Of a DNA stretch of 64,000 nt, positions 36,841 to 47,870 are shown in pieces. Position 1 is the stretch's first letter. Each line of letters opens with the position of its first letter. The stretch covers positions 1 through 64,000 of the forward strand of contig CAKSDP010000002.1 of the NCBI GenBank assembly GCA_934446065.1, written 5' to 3'. This DNA comes from an uncultured Eubacteriales bacterium (GTDB lineage Bacteria; Bacillota; Clostridia; Oscillospirales; CAG-272). Under the pieces are notes generated by a model. It was not told the DNA's origin. It did no database searches and worked only from the letters and a program-made list of their open reading frames with translations. The position numbers and the translations under genes were made by a program.

Positions 36841-37536
36841 TCAGTCCTCAAAGCAAACGATGTCGAGCCGCCGTCCGTCAAGCGTGAAGCCGAGACTTTC
36901 GGCGATCCTCCCCGATGCTGTATTGCTTTGCGCGCATTTGTAGCTGACACGCTCTCCACGGCGTATGAGTTCGAGCGAGAGCGCCGCGACGGCGGCACGG
37001 CCGAAGCCGCGTCCGCGATGATCGGGCGCTGTTTCAACGTTTATTTCTACCGCATCGGTGTCCGAGAAGTCATTTATCGACGCGGCGCTTGCGATCTCGT
37101 CTCCGCAGATCGTGACGGACAGCGGAGTGTTTTCCGATACATCGTCGGGATCGGGCTTGTGCAGGAGCCGACATTTGTATGAGCAAAGCTGGTCCGGAGA
37201 TGTAACAAGTATTGCATTTTCGGCGTTTTTCTCGATGCTCTCGGTGATGCGATCAAGCGAATATTCAAGCGTGACGCGCGATTCACGCGGATCGGGAGCG
37301 TAGCCCAGATCACCGACAACGCTCTTGACTGCGGAGATAAGGTAATCCTTTGCGCTGCCTGATAATGGATCATCCGCAAAGCGTGATTCAAATACGGTGC
37401 AGGCATCCCACACTGCTTCGTAGGCTGTGACGGTGACTGCGCCCGTGCTCGGTACGAAAACGCTCACGGGCACGATTATCGGGAGAACTCCGTTCATCGC
37501 GGCTTCTTCAAGCTCGTGATCCTCATGTATCAGCAT
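36841..37536 (-). CDS. GNAT-family acetyltransferase
   Basis: The protein has 231 residues from an ATG with AGGAG 9 bp ahead; the GTG two codons earlier (37542) is too close to the RBS. The C-terminal GNAT fold is clear: AVEINVETAPDHRGRGFGRAAVAAL is split by the acetyl-CoA loop (RGRGFGRAA, about residues 177-185), then NTASGRIAESLGF. The N-terminal about 110 residues are unlike standard single-domain GNATs. It overlaps the end of the upstream hypothetical gene by 14 bp. Substrate unknown. Confidence 0.84.
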   Translation of the reverse strand: MLIHEDHELEEAAMNGVLPIIVPVSVFVPSTGAVTVTAYEAVWDACTVFESRFADDPLSGSAKDYLISAVKSVVGDLGYAPDPRESRVTLEYSLDRITESIEKNAENAILVTSPDQLCSYKCRLLHKPDPDDVSENTPLSVTICGDEIASAASINDFSDTDAVEINVETAPDHRGRGFGRAAVAALSLELIRRGERVSYKCAQSNTASGRIAESLGFTLDGRRLDIVCFED

Positions 37537-38752
37537 TTTCACTTACTCCTGCTGTTGTGTCGGATGTGTCGGAAGTGGTGTCGGTATTGCTCTGCGAACC
37601 GTATGTGACTGTGCCTGATCGGCTTACCGCAAACACGGTCGATGCTCCTGCATCTCCGATGAGATCGTATATTTCGCCGTCATCGGGATCTTTGTCGCAG
37701 ATATCTGCAAGCCTGCGGCGGAAATTTTCCGTTTTTGTTTTCGGGATGATGTAGACGGAATCCTCGCCGAACATGAATGCACCTCCGAGATCGTTACGCT
37801 TTACGGTATCGCGTCCCGATCTTGTTTCGCAGTCGTAATACATGGTGCGGTTTACGACCGTTTTTCCGTAATAGGCTTCGACCATGGAAAGAAATGGCGA
37901 TTCCCTGCGGCAGAGGGATTCCGGGAGTACCGCGAAGATCGCCCCGCCCTCTGTCGGGACAAGGCTTATAAGTGTTTCGTATGCTACGGACTCGGCGAGA
38001 GTTCCCGCCTCGATCAGCTCCACGTAGTGCTGATATTTTGCAAAATTGTCGCCGAGCGCGGACGAGAGTGTTTCGGCGAGAGCGTTGAATTTTTCGCAGA
38101 ATGCGGCGCTGTCGCGCTCGGAAATGAGAGTCTGGACCTCTGCGTTGAATACGCCGGGAGAGGCGAAAAGATCGGACGTGAGATTTGAGGCGATATCAGC
38201 GATGGATGAGATCTTGCGGATACCGAACATCGAGAATTTGTTGTTTGGGAGAAGCTTTGCGTTCTCCTTTGAACATTCCTCGACAAATGATATCATCTGA
38301 TCCGATATAGATTTGGATTTTTTCATCTGTGCGAGTGACTCGGCGAGAGCTGTTGTGTCTCCTGCGATCGCCGCATCGTTCAGCGCACGAAACTTTGTAT
38401 TCGTGTCGTAGAGCACTACGTAATCAAGGTCGACAAAGCGTCTGAGAAATCCGAGATAGCTCTCGGCGAGCGTGTAGCTCCCCGCGACATATTCATCGAC
38501 CGAAAGAATTATTACCTTCGCGTCCGATATCTCGTCGTGCATCGGATAAAACTCCGCGACGGAGAGGTTGTTTTCGGTTATTTTGGATGCGTGAAGCCGG
38601 ACTGCGGCGGGATAAATGAGCATCTGACCGTCGCGCGTCATAATAAGCATACAGATAAGCTGTACTATGAGCGCCGCCGCAAGAAATACCGCCGCTCCGC
38701 GAAAGAGCCGGGATCTTGCGGTGTTCGGGCGTTTTGATTTTATGATTTCCAC
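37523..38752 (-). CDS. Hypothetical membrane-anchored protein
   Basis: The 409-residue protein starts at GTG with GGAGG 7 bp upstream. One N-terminal membrane segment (about 20-42, hydrophobic AAVFLAAALIVQLICML) with a basic stretch before it indicates a type II anchored extracellular or cell-surface domain. The tail is low-complexity Ser/Thr/Asp (about 388-409). No family signature was recognised. It has its own strong promoter and is co-transcribed with the acetyltransferase. Confidence 0.8.
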   Translation of the reverse strand: MEIIKSKRPNTARSRLFRGAAVFLAAALIVQLICMLIMTRDGQMLIYPAAVRLHASKITENNLSVAEFYPMHDEISDAKVIILSVDEYVAGSYTLAESYLGFLRRFVDLDYVVLYDTNTKFRALNDAAIAGDTTALAESLAQMKKSKSISDQMISFVEECSKENAKLLPNNKFSMFGIRKISSIADIASNLTSDLFASPGVFNAEVQTLISERDSAAFCEKFNALAETLSSALGDNFAKYQHYVELIEAGTLAESVAYETLISLVPTEGGAIFAVLPESLCRRESPFLSMVEAYYGKTVVNRTMYYDCETRSGRDTVKRNDLGGAFMFGEDSVYIIPKTKTENFRRRLADICDKDPDDGEIYDLIGDAGASTVFAVSRSGTVTYGSQSNTDTTSDTSDTTAGVSENADT

Positions 38753-38822
38753 GTAAAACCTCCGTTGTTTTTGAAAGGGAGACTTACGGCATAAGCCATG
38801 ACAATAATTATTTAACAGTTCT

Positions 38823-38851
38823 ATTGTACTTCAACACGGTGAATTTGTCAA
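38823..38851 (-). promoter_or_regulatory. Sigma-A promoter of the anchored-protein/acetyltransferase unit
   Basis: On minus, TTGACA (38851-38846) and TACAAT (38828-38823) are separated by 17 bp. The leader to the GTG is about 65 nt. Confidence 0.88.
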
Positions 38852-38934
38852 CGCGCACACATGAATGAAAAGAAGAAAAATTGCAAACAAAGTCTTAAAA
38901 ATCCTGTTTTTGTATGGATTTCGGGTATATTCTA

Positions 38935-38943
38935 TGGTATAAT
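38935..38943 (+). promoter_or_regulatory. Extended -10 promoter of lon
   Basis: TGG-TATAAT (38935-38943) lies 62 bp before the lon ATG. No good -35, CIRCE or CtsR repeat was seen in 38852-38934. Confidence 0.6.
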
Positions 38944-39005
38944 ACTATGAAATGTAGTTGTGACAAACTGCAATTCCCGATTATTGAAAGGATATTTTGG
39001 GCTGT

Positions 39006-41441
<2,436 letters not shown>

Positions 41442-41464
41442 CAAATGAAAGGTGATACGACTAT

Positions 41465-42070
41465 ATGAAACCGAATCTTCACAACACGGCGCTGAAGATA
41501 TCTGCGGGACTTGCGTCGCAGTTTCCTGCCGATGATCTGCCGCAGATAGCGTTTGCTGGACGTTCAAATGTCGGCAAATCCTCGCTTGTGAATTCTCTGC
41601 TCGGCAGAAAATCTCTTGCGCGTGTCAGCTCATCCCCCGGAAAAACCATCACGGTGAATTTCTACGATGTTGACGGTGCTCTTTATCTTGTTGACCTTCC
41701 CGGTTATGGATATGCCAAGCGCACCGCGACCGAGCAGCGCAAGTGGTCGATGCTCACCGACGGATATTTTACGAAATACGATAACGGTGAAAGACTTCGT
41801 CTTGTCGTGCAGCTTGTGGATTCACGGATAGGCCCGACAAAGGACGACTACGCGATGATAGACTACATGTGCCAGACCGATACGCCGTTTATCATTGTTG
41901 CGACAAAGACCGACAAGCTCAACCGAACCGAGCGCGACAAATTTCCGGCGCTGCTTGAGAAGTGCGACGGTGCATCAAGCGCCGGGTGCGTCATAATGTA
42001 TTCCGCGAAAAGCGGAGAGGGCAAGGACGAGCTTTGGCGTGCGATACTTGACTCCTGCGATGACAAGTAA
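41465..42070 (+). CDS. engB: Ribosome biogenesis GTPase EngB (YsxC/YihA)
   Basis: A 201-residue GTPase with FAGRSNVGKSSLVNSLL (G1), VDLPGYGYAK (G3) and ATKTDKLNR (G4), and the conserved RVSSSPGKTITVNFY switch I region. It acts late in 50S subunit assembly. GAAAGGTG precedes the ATG. Lon immediately upstream is its usual Firmicutes neighbour. Confidence 0.95.
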   Translation: MKPNLHNTALKISAGLASQFPADDLPQIAFAGRSNVGKSSLVNSLLGRKSLARVSSSPGKTITVNFYDVDGALYLVDLPGYGYAKRTATEQRKWSMLTDGYFTKYDNGERLRLVVQLVDSRIGPTKDDYAMIDYMCQTDTPFIIVATKTDKLNRTERDKFPALLEKCDGASSAGCVIMYSAKSGEGKDELWRAILDSCDDK

Positions 42071-42086
42071 TACATGAGGTGTAGCA

Positions 42087-42767
42087 ATGCTTAGTATGTT
42101 TACGTCTAAGGAAGGGCTGATGCAGCTTCTTCTGTCGATACCGTGTATTCTTCTTGCGCTGACCGTGCACGAGGTTAGCCACGGATTTGCTGCGTACAAG
42201 CTCGGCGATCCTACCGCGAAAAATCTCGGCAGGCTTACGCTGAATCCCCTGAAGCATCTCGATCCCCTCGGAACTATCTGTATGCTTCTGTTCGGCTTCG
42301 GCTGGGCGCGCCCCGTTCCGATCAATACGAGATATTTCAAAAAGCCGCGCCGCGATATGGCGCTCACCGCGCTCGCGGGGCCTGTATCAAACTTTATTCT
42401 CGCTTTTATCGGTGTCCTGCTCCAGCACATTTTTTACACGATATTCTCGTCTTTTACTATATCCTCCGAATCCGTTTTTACGACAGCGCAGATCATACTT
42501 ATCCTGTGTCGGCTGTTCTCGACGCTGAATCTCGGACTGGCGCTGTTCAATCTTATTCCATGCCCGCCGCTTGACGGTTCGCGGATCTTTTACGTTTTTC
42601 TTCCGCCGAAGCTTTATTTCGGCGTGATGAAATACGAGAGATATATCTCGCTTGCCCTTCTCGTCCTTCTCTACACCGGACTTCTTTCGACTCCTCTGTC
42701 ATGGCTGATGACGAGAATACTCAGCGGAATGAATACGGTAGTCGGACTCATTCCGTTTCTGAGGTAG
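42087..42767 (+). CDS. Site-2 protease-family (M50) membrane metalloprotease
   Basis: The 226-residue polytopic protein has about five hydrophobic segments. LTVHEVSHGFAAYKLGD contains the HExxH zinc site (about residue 27), and NLIPCPPLDGSRI contains the NxxPxPxLDG third ligand (about 155). S2P-type rhomboid-like intramembrane cleavage of signalling proteins is the family role; target unknown. It sits just before scpA, a conserved Clostridia/Bacilli linkage. GAGGTG precedes the ATG. Confidence 0.92.
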   Translation: MLSMFTSKEGLMQLLLSIPCILLALTVHEVSHGFAAYKLGDPTAKNLGRLTLNPLKHLDPLGTICMLLFGFGWARPVPINTRYFKKPRRDMALTALAGPVSNFILAFIGVLLQHIFYTIFSSFTISSESVFTTAQIILILCRLFSTLNLGLALFNLIPCPPLDGSRIFYVFLPPKLYFGVMKYERYISLALLVLLYTGLLSTPLSWLMTRILSGMNTVVGLIPFLR

Positions 42768-42776
42768 GGATCATTT

Positions 42777-43562
42777 ATGAACTCATTAACCTACAAGCTT
42801 GACACATTCGAGGGACCGCTTGACCTGCTTCTCTCGCTCATCTCGAAGAACAAGATCGACATTAGCGACATACCGATAGCTTTTCTCTGCGATCAGTATA
42901 TGGAATACATCAATGCCGCAGCCGAGCTTGACATGGAGCTGTCATCCGATTTCATCGTTATGGCAAGCGAGCTTATGCTCATAAAGAGCCGTATGCTCCT
43001 GCCGCGGAATGAGGAAGAAGAGGAAGAGGATCCGCGAGCGGCTCTCGCTGCCGCAGTTCTTGAGTACAAGCGTGCGAAGGAGGCTGCCGAATATCTCGGC
43101 GGTCGGTTCGGTGAATACGGACTCCGCATGACGAAGGACACTGACGAGATCACTGTTGACAAGACATACGTTGCGGATCAGAATATAAATCTGCTTGTAA
43201 ATGCGTACAACCGAGTGCTCAACACCGTTCGGGTCTCCGACACTGAGGCGGTAAAGCGATTCGATCCCTTGATCGAGACGCGCCCTGTATCCATCAGATC
43301 GGTGGTGCTTCGGCTCAGCGATGCTCTCCGATCCGGCAAGGGGCGCACGAGTGCTGCGGCATATTTTTCGGCTGCCGCTACAAAGCCGGAGCTTATCGCT
43401 TCTTTTATGGCGATGCTTGAGCTTTTGAAGAGCGGACTGATCTATCTTTCCGATGAGAGTTCGGGTGATGACGGTGTCGTCGATCTTATGGATGATGTTA
43501 CGCTGTCCCTGCGCGAGGGCGCCGATCCGGACGAGCTGTTCGGCGCGGTAGCCGATGAATAA
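42777..43562 (+). CDS. scpA: Segregation and condensation protein A
   Basis: The 261-residue kleisin has the typical YKLDTFEGPLDLLLSLI start, an N-terminal SMC-binding helical bundle, an acidic central stretch (NEEEEEEDPRAAL, about 78-90) and a C-terminal winged helix (about 195-255). It bridges SMC heads with ScpB in the chromosome-condensing complex. 10 bp separate it from the protease gene. Confidence 0.95.
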   Translation: MNSLTYKLDTFEGPLDLLLSLISKNKIDISDIPIAFLCDQYMEYINAAAELDMELSSDFIVMASELMLIKSRMLLPRNEEEEEEDPRAALAAAVLEYKRAKEAAEYLGGRFGEYGLRMTKDTDEITVDKTYVADQNINLLVNAYNRVLNTVRVSDTEAVKRFDPLIETRPVSIRSVVLRLSDALRSGKGRTSAAAYFSAAATKPELIASFMAMLELLKSGLIYLSDESSGDDGVVDLMDDVTLSLREGADPDELFGAVADE

Positions 43563-43580
43563 TTCTATATGGAGTGAGAC

Positions 43581-44258
43581 ATGACATACGAAACTCTGGG
43601 TGAAAACACTGTTCCGAATACCCTTACCGACGATGAATGTATGCGCGTGGTTGAGGCGGTGCTGTTTGCTGCGGGTTATCCGGTCGGTTATGCGAAGCTT
43701 GCGGCGGTGACGGGACGTACCCCGTCGGAGATACGTCGGCTTATCACCGACCGCGCAGACGAGTACAACTCCCCCGGAAGTATTCCGCGCGGAATAATGC
43801 TCCTTACTTTCGGCGATTCGTGTCAGCTTTGCACAAGGGAGGAGCTTGGCGGATACGTCCGCGATGCGCTCGGAATAAAGCGTGGCGGCAACCTTTCCGC
43901 GTCGTCGCTCGAGGTGCTTGCGATAGTTGCATACAACGAGCCTGTGACCCGCGCGTTTATCGACACTGTTCGCGGAGTTGATTCCGCCTATGCGGTGAAC
44001 TCGCTGTGCGACAAGCACCTGATCGAGGTGTGCGGCAGACTTGATGTTCCGGGACGTCCGATGCTCTATCGGACGACGGAGGATTTTCTCCGCGTGTTCG
44101 GGATCTCATCTCTCGGTGAGCTTCCGGAGGTTGCGTCGAAGCCCGAGGAAGCAGGCGGCAACATTCCGATGGAAAACATCATTTTCACCGAACAGGTTGA
44201 CAGTGCAGATGAGCCTGGAGAGAGCGATGCCCCGGCTTCGGACGGCGATGAGTCATGA
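43581..44258 (+). CDS. scpB: Segregation and condensation protein B
   Basis: The 225-residue protein has two winged-helix domains; NLSASSLEVLAIVAYNEPVTR and IDTVRGVDSAYAVNSL are the second domain's conserved core. It dimerises on ScpA in the SMC complex. C-terminal tail is acidic. Its stop overlaps the start of the DUF2953 gene by 4 bp (ATGA). Confidence 0.95.
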   Translation: MTYETLGENTVPNTLTDDECMRVVEAVLFAAGYPVGYAKLAAVTGRTPSEIRRLITDRADEYNSPGSIPRGIMLLTFGDSCQLCTREELGGYVRDALGIKRGGNLSASSLEVLAIVAYNEPVTRAFIDTVRGVDSAYAVNSLCDKHLIEVCGRLDVPGRPMLYRTTEDFLRVFGISSLGELPEVASKPEEAGGNIPMENIIFTEQVDSADEPGESDAPASDGDES

Positions 44259-44977
44259 TGGTACTGAAGATTATCGCCGCGGTTTTCGGCGTGCTGATAC
44301 TTCTCGTCGTGGCGGCAATGTTTTTACCGCTGAAGCTTGAGGTAAAACTAAAAAAAACAGCCGGTGACGATCCCTCGCCAAGGCTTACTGCGGCAATCGG
44401 ATTTGTCAGGTTCAAGATCCTCCCGAAGAAGCAGAAAAAGATACGTCTCTCAAAGTTTTCAAAGAAGAACTTTGAGAAGATGACGAAAAAGACCTCTGCG
44501 GGTGACACAAAAAGCACACAGAGCGGGAAAAAGTCAGAAACGTCCGGCAATAATATTAAGGATGTTCTCCCCGGAACGATCGGCGAGACGGTCGATCTTG
44601 TATTAGAGCTTGTCGATCGGTTTACGGGATATCTGAAATGCAGCGTGAACTCGCTATCCATCGGTGTTTCCGCGGCCGATGCCGCGCAGACGGCGCTTCT
44701 GTACGCCGGAGTCGGCACCGCTATGGAGGCTTTTATGGAGATACTCCATCAGAATACCGTTATGAAGGTCGGCTCTCCCGGAAATATCGGTGTTTACGCT
44801 GATTTCGTTTCCGGTGAATTTACCGCCGATATAGATATCTCGCTTTCAATTCTTATAATAAACGTACTTCGCTCGGCGTCGGGAATAGTTGCAGTCTATC
44901 TCAGACGGCTTATCGGCGCTGACAAAAATAAAAACGCAAATAAAAATGCCTCATCGGCAGAACGGAGAAAATCATGA
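44255..44977 (+). CDS. DUF2953 membrane protein (YtfI-like)
   Basis: The 240-residue protein has an N-terminal membrane segment (about 3-25) and a basic Lys-rich section around 60-95, then a hydrophobic C-terminal region about 190-220. DUF2953 proteins are commonly encoded next to ytfJ in spore formers, and that is so here, with a 4-bp overlap into ytfJ. Function in sporulation is inferred from that linkage. Confidence 0.85.
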   Translation: MMVLKIIAAVFGVLILLVVAAMFLPLKLEVKLKKTAGDDPSPRLTAAIGFVRFKILPKKQKKIRLSKFSKKNFEKMTKKTSAGDTKSTQSGKKSETSGNNIKDVLPGTIGETVDLVLELVDRFTGYLKCSVNSLSIGVSAADAAQTALLYAGVGTAMEAFMEILHQNTVMKVGSPGNIGVYADFVSGEFTADIDISLSILIINVLRSASGIVAVYLRRLIGADKNKNANKNASSAERRKS

Positions 44978-45414
44978 GTGACAGCAAATTCAACGAAGCT
45001 TTCAAATGCGCAATGGACGGTATAAGCTCCATGGCTGACGCCAACACGGTTATCGGCGAGCCTGTTACCACTGCAAACGGTACGACGATCATACCGGTAT
45101 CAAAGCTTTCTATGGGTTACGCTTCCGGCGGAATTGATTACGCGGGCAAAAAGGCCGCTGAAAAGCCTAGCGTGCAGAACAACTACGGCGGACTCGGCGG
45201 TAGCGGACTTAACGTTTCCCCTGTGGCGTTTCTTATAGTCTCGCCGGAGGGCAACGTTGAGCTTCTGAATATTAACGAGCCTCTCGGTTATCTTGATCCC
45301 GTATCAAGCATTGTGGGGCTGATCGAGCGTTCGCCCGAACTTATCGAAAAATTCAAATCGGTATTCGGAAAGAACAAGGACACAGCCGAGTTTGACTCTG
45401 AGGACGCAGAGTAA
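44974..45414 (+). CDS. ytfJ: Sporulation protein YtfJ (GerW family)
   Basis: The 146-residue protein has the GerW family core: MADANTVIGEPVTTANGTTI, IPVSKLSMGYASGG, a Gly-rich stretch around 66-74 and SPVAFLIVSPEGNVELLNI. YtfJ/GerW is made in sporulation and needed for normal germination in Bacillus. The C-terminal tail is acidic. It suggests, but does not prove, that the organism forms spores. Confidence 0.9.
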   Translation: MSDSKFNEAFKCAMDGISSMADANTVIGEPVTTANGTTIIPVSKLSMGYASGGIDYAGKKAAEKPSVQNNYGGLGGSGLNVSPVAFLIVSPEGNVELLNINEPLGYLDPVSSIVGLIERSPELIEKFKSVFGKNKDTAEFDSEDAE

Positions 45415-45435
45415 TCTCGTTTTCGGCGGCTTTGT

Positions 45436-45508
45436 TTGACAGGAAAAATTTTTTCGGCATAAATTTTGTTCGCCGATCAAAAATAATTGCAAAAGAGAAT
45501 TTTTGATC
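45436..45508 (+). promoter_or_regulatory. Candidate promoter and inverted repeat ahead of dacF
   Basis: TTGACA (45436-45441) and TAAATT (45460-45465) are 18 bp apart. Downstream, a perfect 10-bp inverted repeat (45475-45484 with 45499-45508, 14-base spacer) ends next to the AGGAG of dacF. It could be an operator or an RNA stem affecting initiation. Confidence 0.5.
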
Positions 45509-45521
45509 AGGAGACGCAAAA

Positions 45522-46673
45522 ATGCAAAAAATGTTTTCCGTGAGACGTGCCGTCTGTGCGCTTGTATCCGCGGTCACGCTCATTCTTTCGATCCTTGTGC
45601 CTGTTTCGGCAGAGCCGCAGGGCTCTTCCTCACTGCCGTCGGTATCGGCACGCAGCGCGGTGCTCGCGGACGGTGAATCCGGTAATATCGTTTGGTCGAA
45701 GAACGCCGATGAGCGTTTGCCGATGGCAAGCACGACGAAGATCATGACCGCGATCGTGGCGATCGAGAATTGCGAGCTTTCGAGCGATGTTGAGATTCCG
45801 CCGGAGGCGTGCGGTGTCGAAGGATCGTCGATATATCTGAAGCCCGGTGAGCATCTGACGCTTGAGGAGCTTCTGTTTGCAATGATGCTCGAGAGTGCGA
45901 ACGACGCGGCGTGCGCCGTTGCGATCGCTGTTGCGGGCAGTATTCCGCAGTTTGCGGAGCTGATGAACGAGACTGCTCAGTCGATCGGGATGAGTGATTC
46001 GCATTTTACAAACCCGCACGGGCTTGACAATGAGGAGCACTACACTACTGCCGCTGATATGGCGAAGCTTGCTGTACACGCTCTTGCGAATGAAGATTTT
46101 GCAAGGATCGTTTCGACTTACAAAAAGACGATCCCGCTTTGCGGCGACGAAGGAACGCGCGTTTTGCTGAATCATAACAAGCTTCTCAAGTATTACGACG
46201 ATGCGGTCGGGATAAAGACCGGATTCACAAAACGCAGCGGCAGATGCCTTGTATCTGCGGCGAAAAGGAATGGGATGACGATGGTCGCCGTGACGCTCAG
46301 CGCTCCGGACGATTGGAACGACCATATGGCAATGCTTGATTACGGATTTTCCGTGCTTCGTCATGAGACGATCGCCGGTGTCGGTGACGTGTCTCTTGCG
46401 ATACCCGTTGCCGGAGGCGCCAGTCAGACGATAGAGATACGGAACACCGAGGAGATCGGCGTTACCCTGCCCGCTGCTGCGGGAGAGGTGAAAACCGTTA
46501 TCGAAGCGCCGCGCTTCCTGTTCGCTCCCGTAAGTGAGGGAGATGCCGTCGGGCGTGCGAGATTCTTCGTTGACGGCGAAGAGGTGGCGTCAGTCACGCT
46601 TTCAGCCGCATCATCCTGCAAGATACAAAAGAAACAGAGCTTTTTCGAGCGTGTGCGGGAGCTCTACAAATAA
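45522..46673 (+). CDS. dacF: D-alanyl-D-alanine carboxypeptidase (DacF/PBP5 type)
   Basis: The 383-residue penicillin-binding protein has a signal peptide (about 1-31), the SxxK motif MASTTK (Ser70, Lys73), ESAND (SxN) and IKTGFTKR (KTG), plus a C-terminal beta-rich PBP5_C domain (about 285-370). It removes the terminal D-Ala of peptidoglycan stem peptides outside the membrane. The short C-terminal tail ending FFERVRELYK may be an amphipathic membrane anchor. AGGAG precedes the ATG. Confidence 0.93.
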   Translation: MQKMFSVRRAVCALVSAVTLILSILVPVSAEPQGSSSLPSVSARSAVLADGESGNIVWSKNADERLPMASTTKIMTAIVAIENCELSSDVEIPPEACGVEGSSIYLKPGEHLTLEELLFAMMLESANDAACAVAIAVAGSIPQFAELMNETAQSIGMSDSHFTNPHGLDNEEHYTTAADMAKLAVHALANEDFARIVSTYKKTIPLCGDEGTRVLLNHNKLLKYYDDAVGIKTGFTKRSGRCLVSAAKRNGMTMVAVTLSAPDDWNDHMAMLDYGFSVLRHETIAGVGDVSLAIPVAGGASQTIEIRNTEEIGVTLPAAAGEVKTVIEAPRFLFAPVSEGDAVGRARFFVDGEEVASVTLSAASSCKIQKKQSFFERVRELYK

Positions 46674-46710
46674 AATGCCGCTTTGCGGCGTACATAAAAA
46701 GGTATTTTTA

Positions 46711-47451
46711 ATGGAAGAAGTACGTCTTCAAAAATTTTTCTCGGATGCCGGGGTGATGTCGCGCCGTCATGCGGAAAGTGAAATTGCTGCCGGGCGTGTG
46801 ACGGTGAACGGCATTACCGCGACGGTCGGTATGAAAATAGATCCGTCCACGGATGAAGTGGTCTACAACGGAGCGCGAGTGCTTCCGCGCGGTGCCGATG
46901 ACTCATATACATATATTGTTTTGAATAAGCCTGCGGGGTATGTGACAACGATGTCGGATGAATCAGGCAGACCGACGGTGTGTGAGCTTACGCGCGATCT
47001 CGGTCGGCGCGTATATCCGGTCGGCAGACTTGATATGTATTCCGAGGGCGTTCTTATAATGACCGATGACGGAAATGCAGCAATGAAGCTTATGCATCCG
47101 TCATATTCCACTACAAAAGTTTACGCGGTGCGCGTCAAGGGTGCCGTTTCGCCGGAGACGCTACGGAAGCTCACCTCCCCTATGGAGCTTGACGGTTATA
47201 CGATCGCGCCTGTCGGCGTGAAGATAGTATCTGCTGATCGCAAGAATTCGCGCGGCGAGATCGTAACAGATATGCTTTTTACGCTCAGCGAGGGACGTAA
47301 CAGACAGATTCGCAAAATGTGTGAGATATGCGGGCTGACGGTGGTACGTCTGAGGAGAATTTCCGAGGGCGAGATATCGCTCGGCAATCTTCCGTCGGGA
47401 AAATGGCGTTATCTTACCGACAGCGAGATCGAGTATATCCGAAGTCTATAA
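46711..47451 (+). CDS. rluB: Ribosomal large-subunit pseudouridine synthase B family
   Basis: From the ATG with AAAAGG upstream it has 246 residues; a longer reading into dacF has no RBS. An S4 RNA-binding domain (about 1-60, VRLQKFFSDAGVMSRRHAE) is followed by the catalytic domain with GRLDMYSEGVLI (catalytic Asp about 110) and GRNRQIRKM. It modifies uridine in 23S rRNA (RluB/RsuA family). The scpAB-dacF-rluB series is conserved in Firmicutes. Confidence 0.93.
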   Translation: MEEVRLQKFFSDAGVMSRRHAESEIAAGRVTVNGITATVGMKIDPSTDEVVYNGARVLPRGADDSYTYIVLNKPAGYVTTMSDESGRPTVCELTRDLGRRVYPVGRLDMYSEGVLIMTDDGNAAMKLMHPSYSTTKVYAVRVKGAVSPETLRKLTSPMELDGYTIAPVGVKIVSADRKNSRGEIVTDMLFTLSEGRNRQIRKMCEICGLTVVRLRRISEGEISLGNLPSGKWRYLTDSEIEYIRSL

Positions 47452-47474
47452 AGTTATGACAGGAGCGTTTGGTT

Positions 47475-47867
47475 ATGTTCAGAATTGTTGCAGTTGAGGA
47501 TGCGGCTCTGCGCGACAGCTATTGCCGCACGTGCAAAATTGAATCTGACGCGGGCGCGCTTGCATATGCGGCGCTCGATATTTTGGATACGGGTGATGCT
47601 GACCTTATTGCAGTATGCACATTTACAATCGCGGGCGGCGAGGTCAGTCGGATAAAGCTCGGGGCTATGAGTGACGGTGATGAAGCGGTGCTTATACTTC
47701 TTCTGACTGTTGCGGATTTTCTGAGACGGTGCGGCTATCGCTCGATTGTGGCGGATTCTACGGTTGCGCCTTTTGCTGCGCGTGTGGGATTCAGAAAAGC
47801 GGACGGCGGTTTTGAGCTTGATCTTACGGCACCGCATGGCTGCGCCGAGTCGCGCGGGGAGGAATAA
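47475..47867 (+). CDS. Small GNAT-like protein
   Basis: The 130-residue protein starts at an ATG with AGGAG 9 bp upstream. The pattern DLIAVCTFTIAGGEVSRIKL, then an RCGYRSIVADSTV and a GFRKADGGFELDL segment, resembles a truncated GNAT fold with the final strand-helix, but the acetyl-CoA loop (R/QxxGxG/A) is not evident. It is 3 bp from the glycerate kinase gene. Function unknown. Confidence 0.65.
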   Translation: MFRIVAVEDAALRDSYCRTCKIESDAGALAYAALDILDTGDADLIAVCTFTIAGGEVSRIKLGAMSDGDEAVLILLLTVADFLRRCGYRSIVADSTVAPFAARVGFRKADGGFELDLTAPHGCAESRGEE

Positions 47868-47870
47868 CCT

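Noticed and set aside
38753..38934. CtsR/CIRCE heat-shock operator before lon
   Set aside because: No matching direct repeat or inverted repeat was found.
42942..44018. Long minus-strand reading frame opposite scpA/scpB
   Set aside because: It is the shadow of two well-conserved plus genes, with no RBS and no family features.
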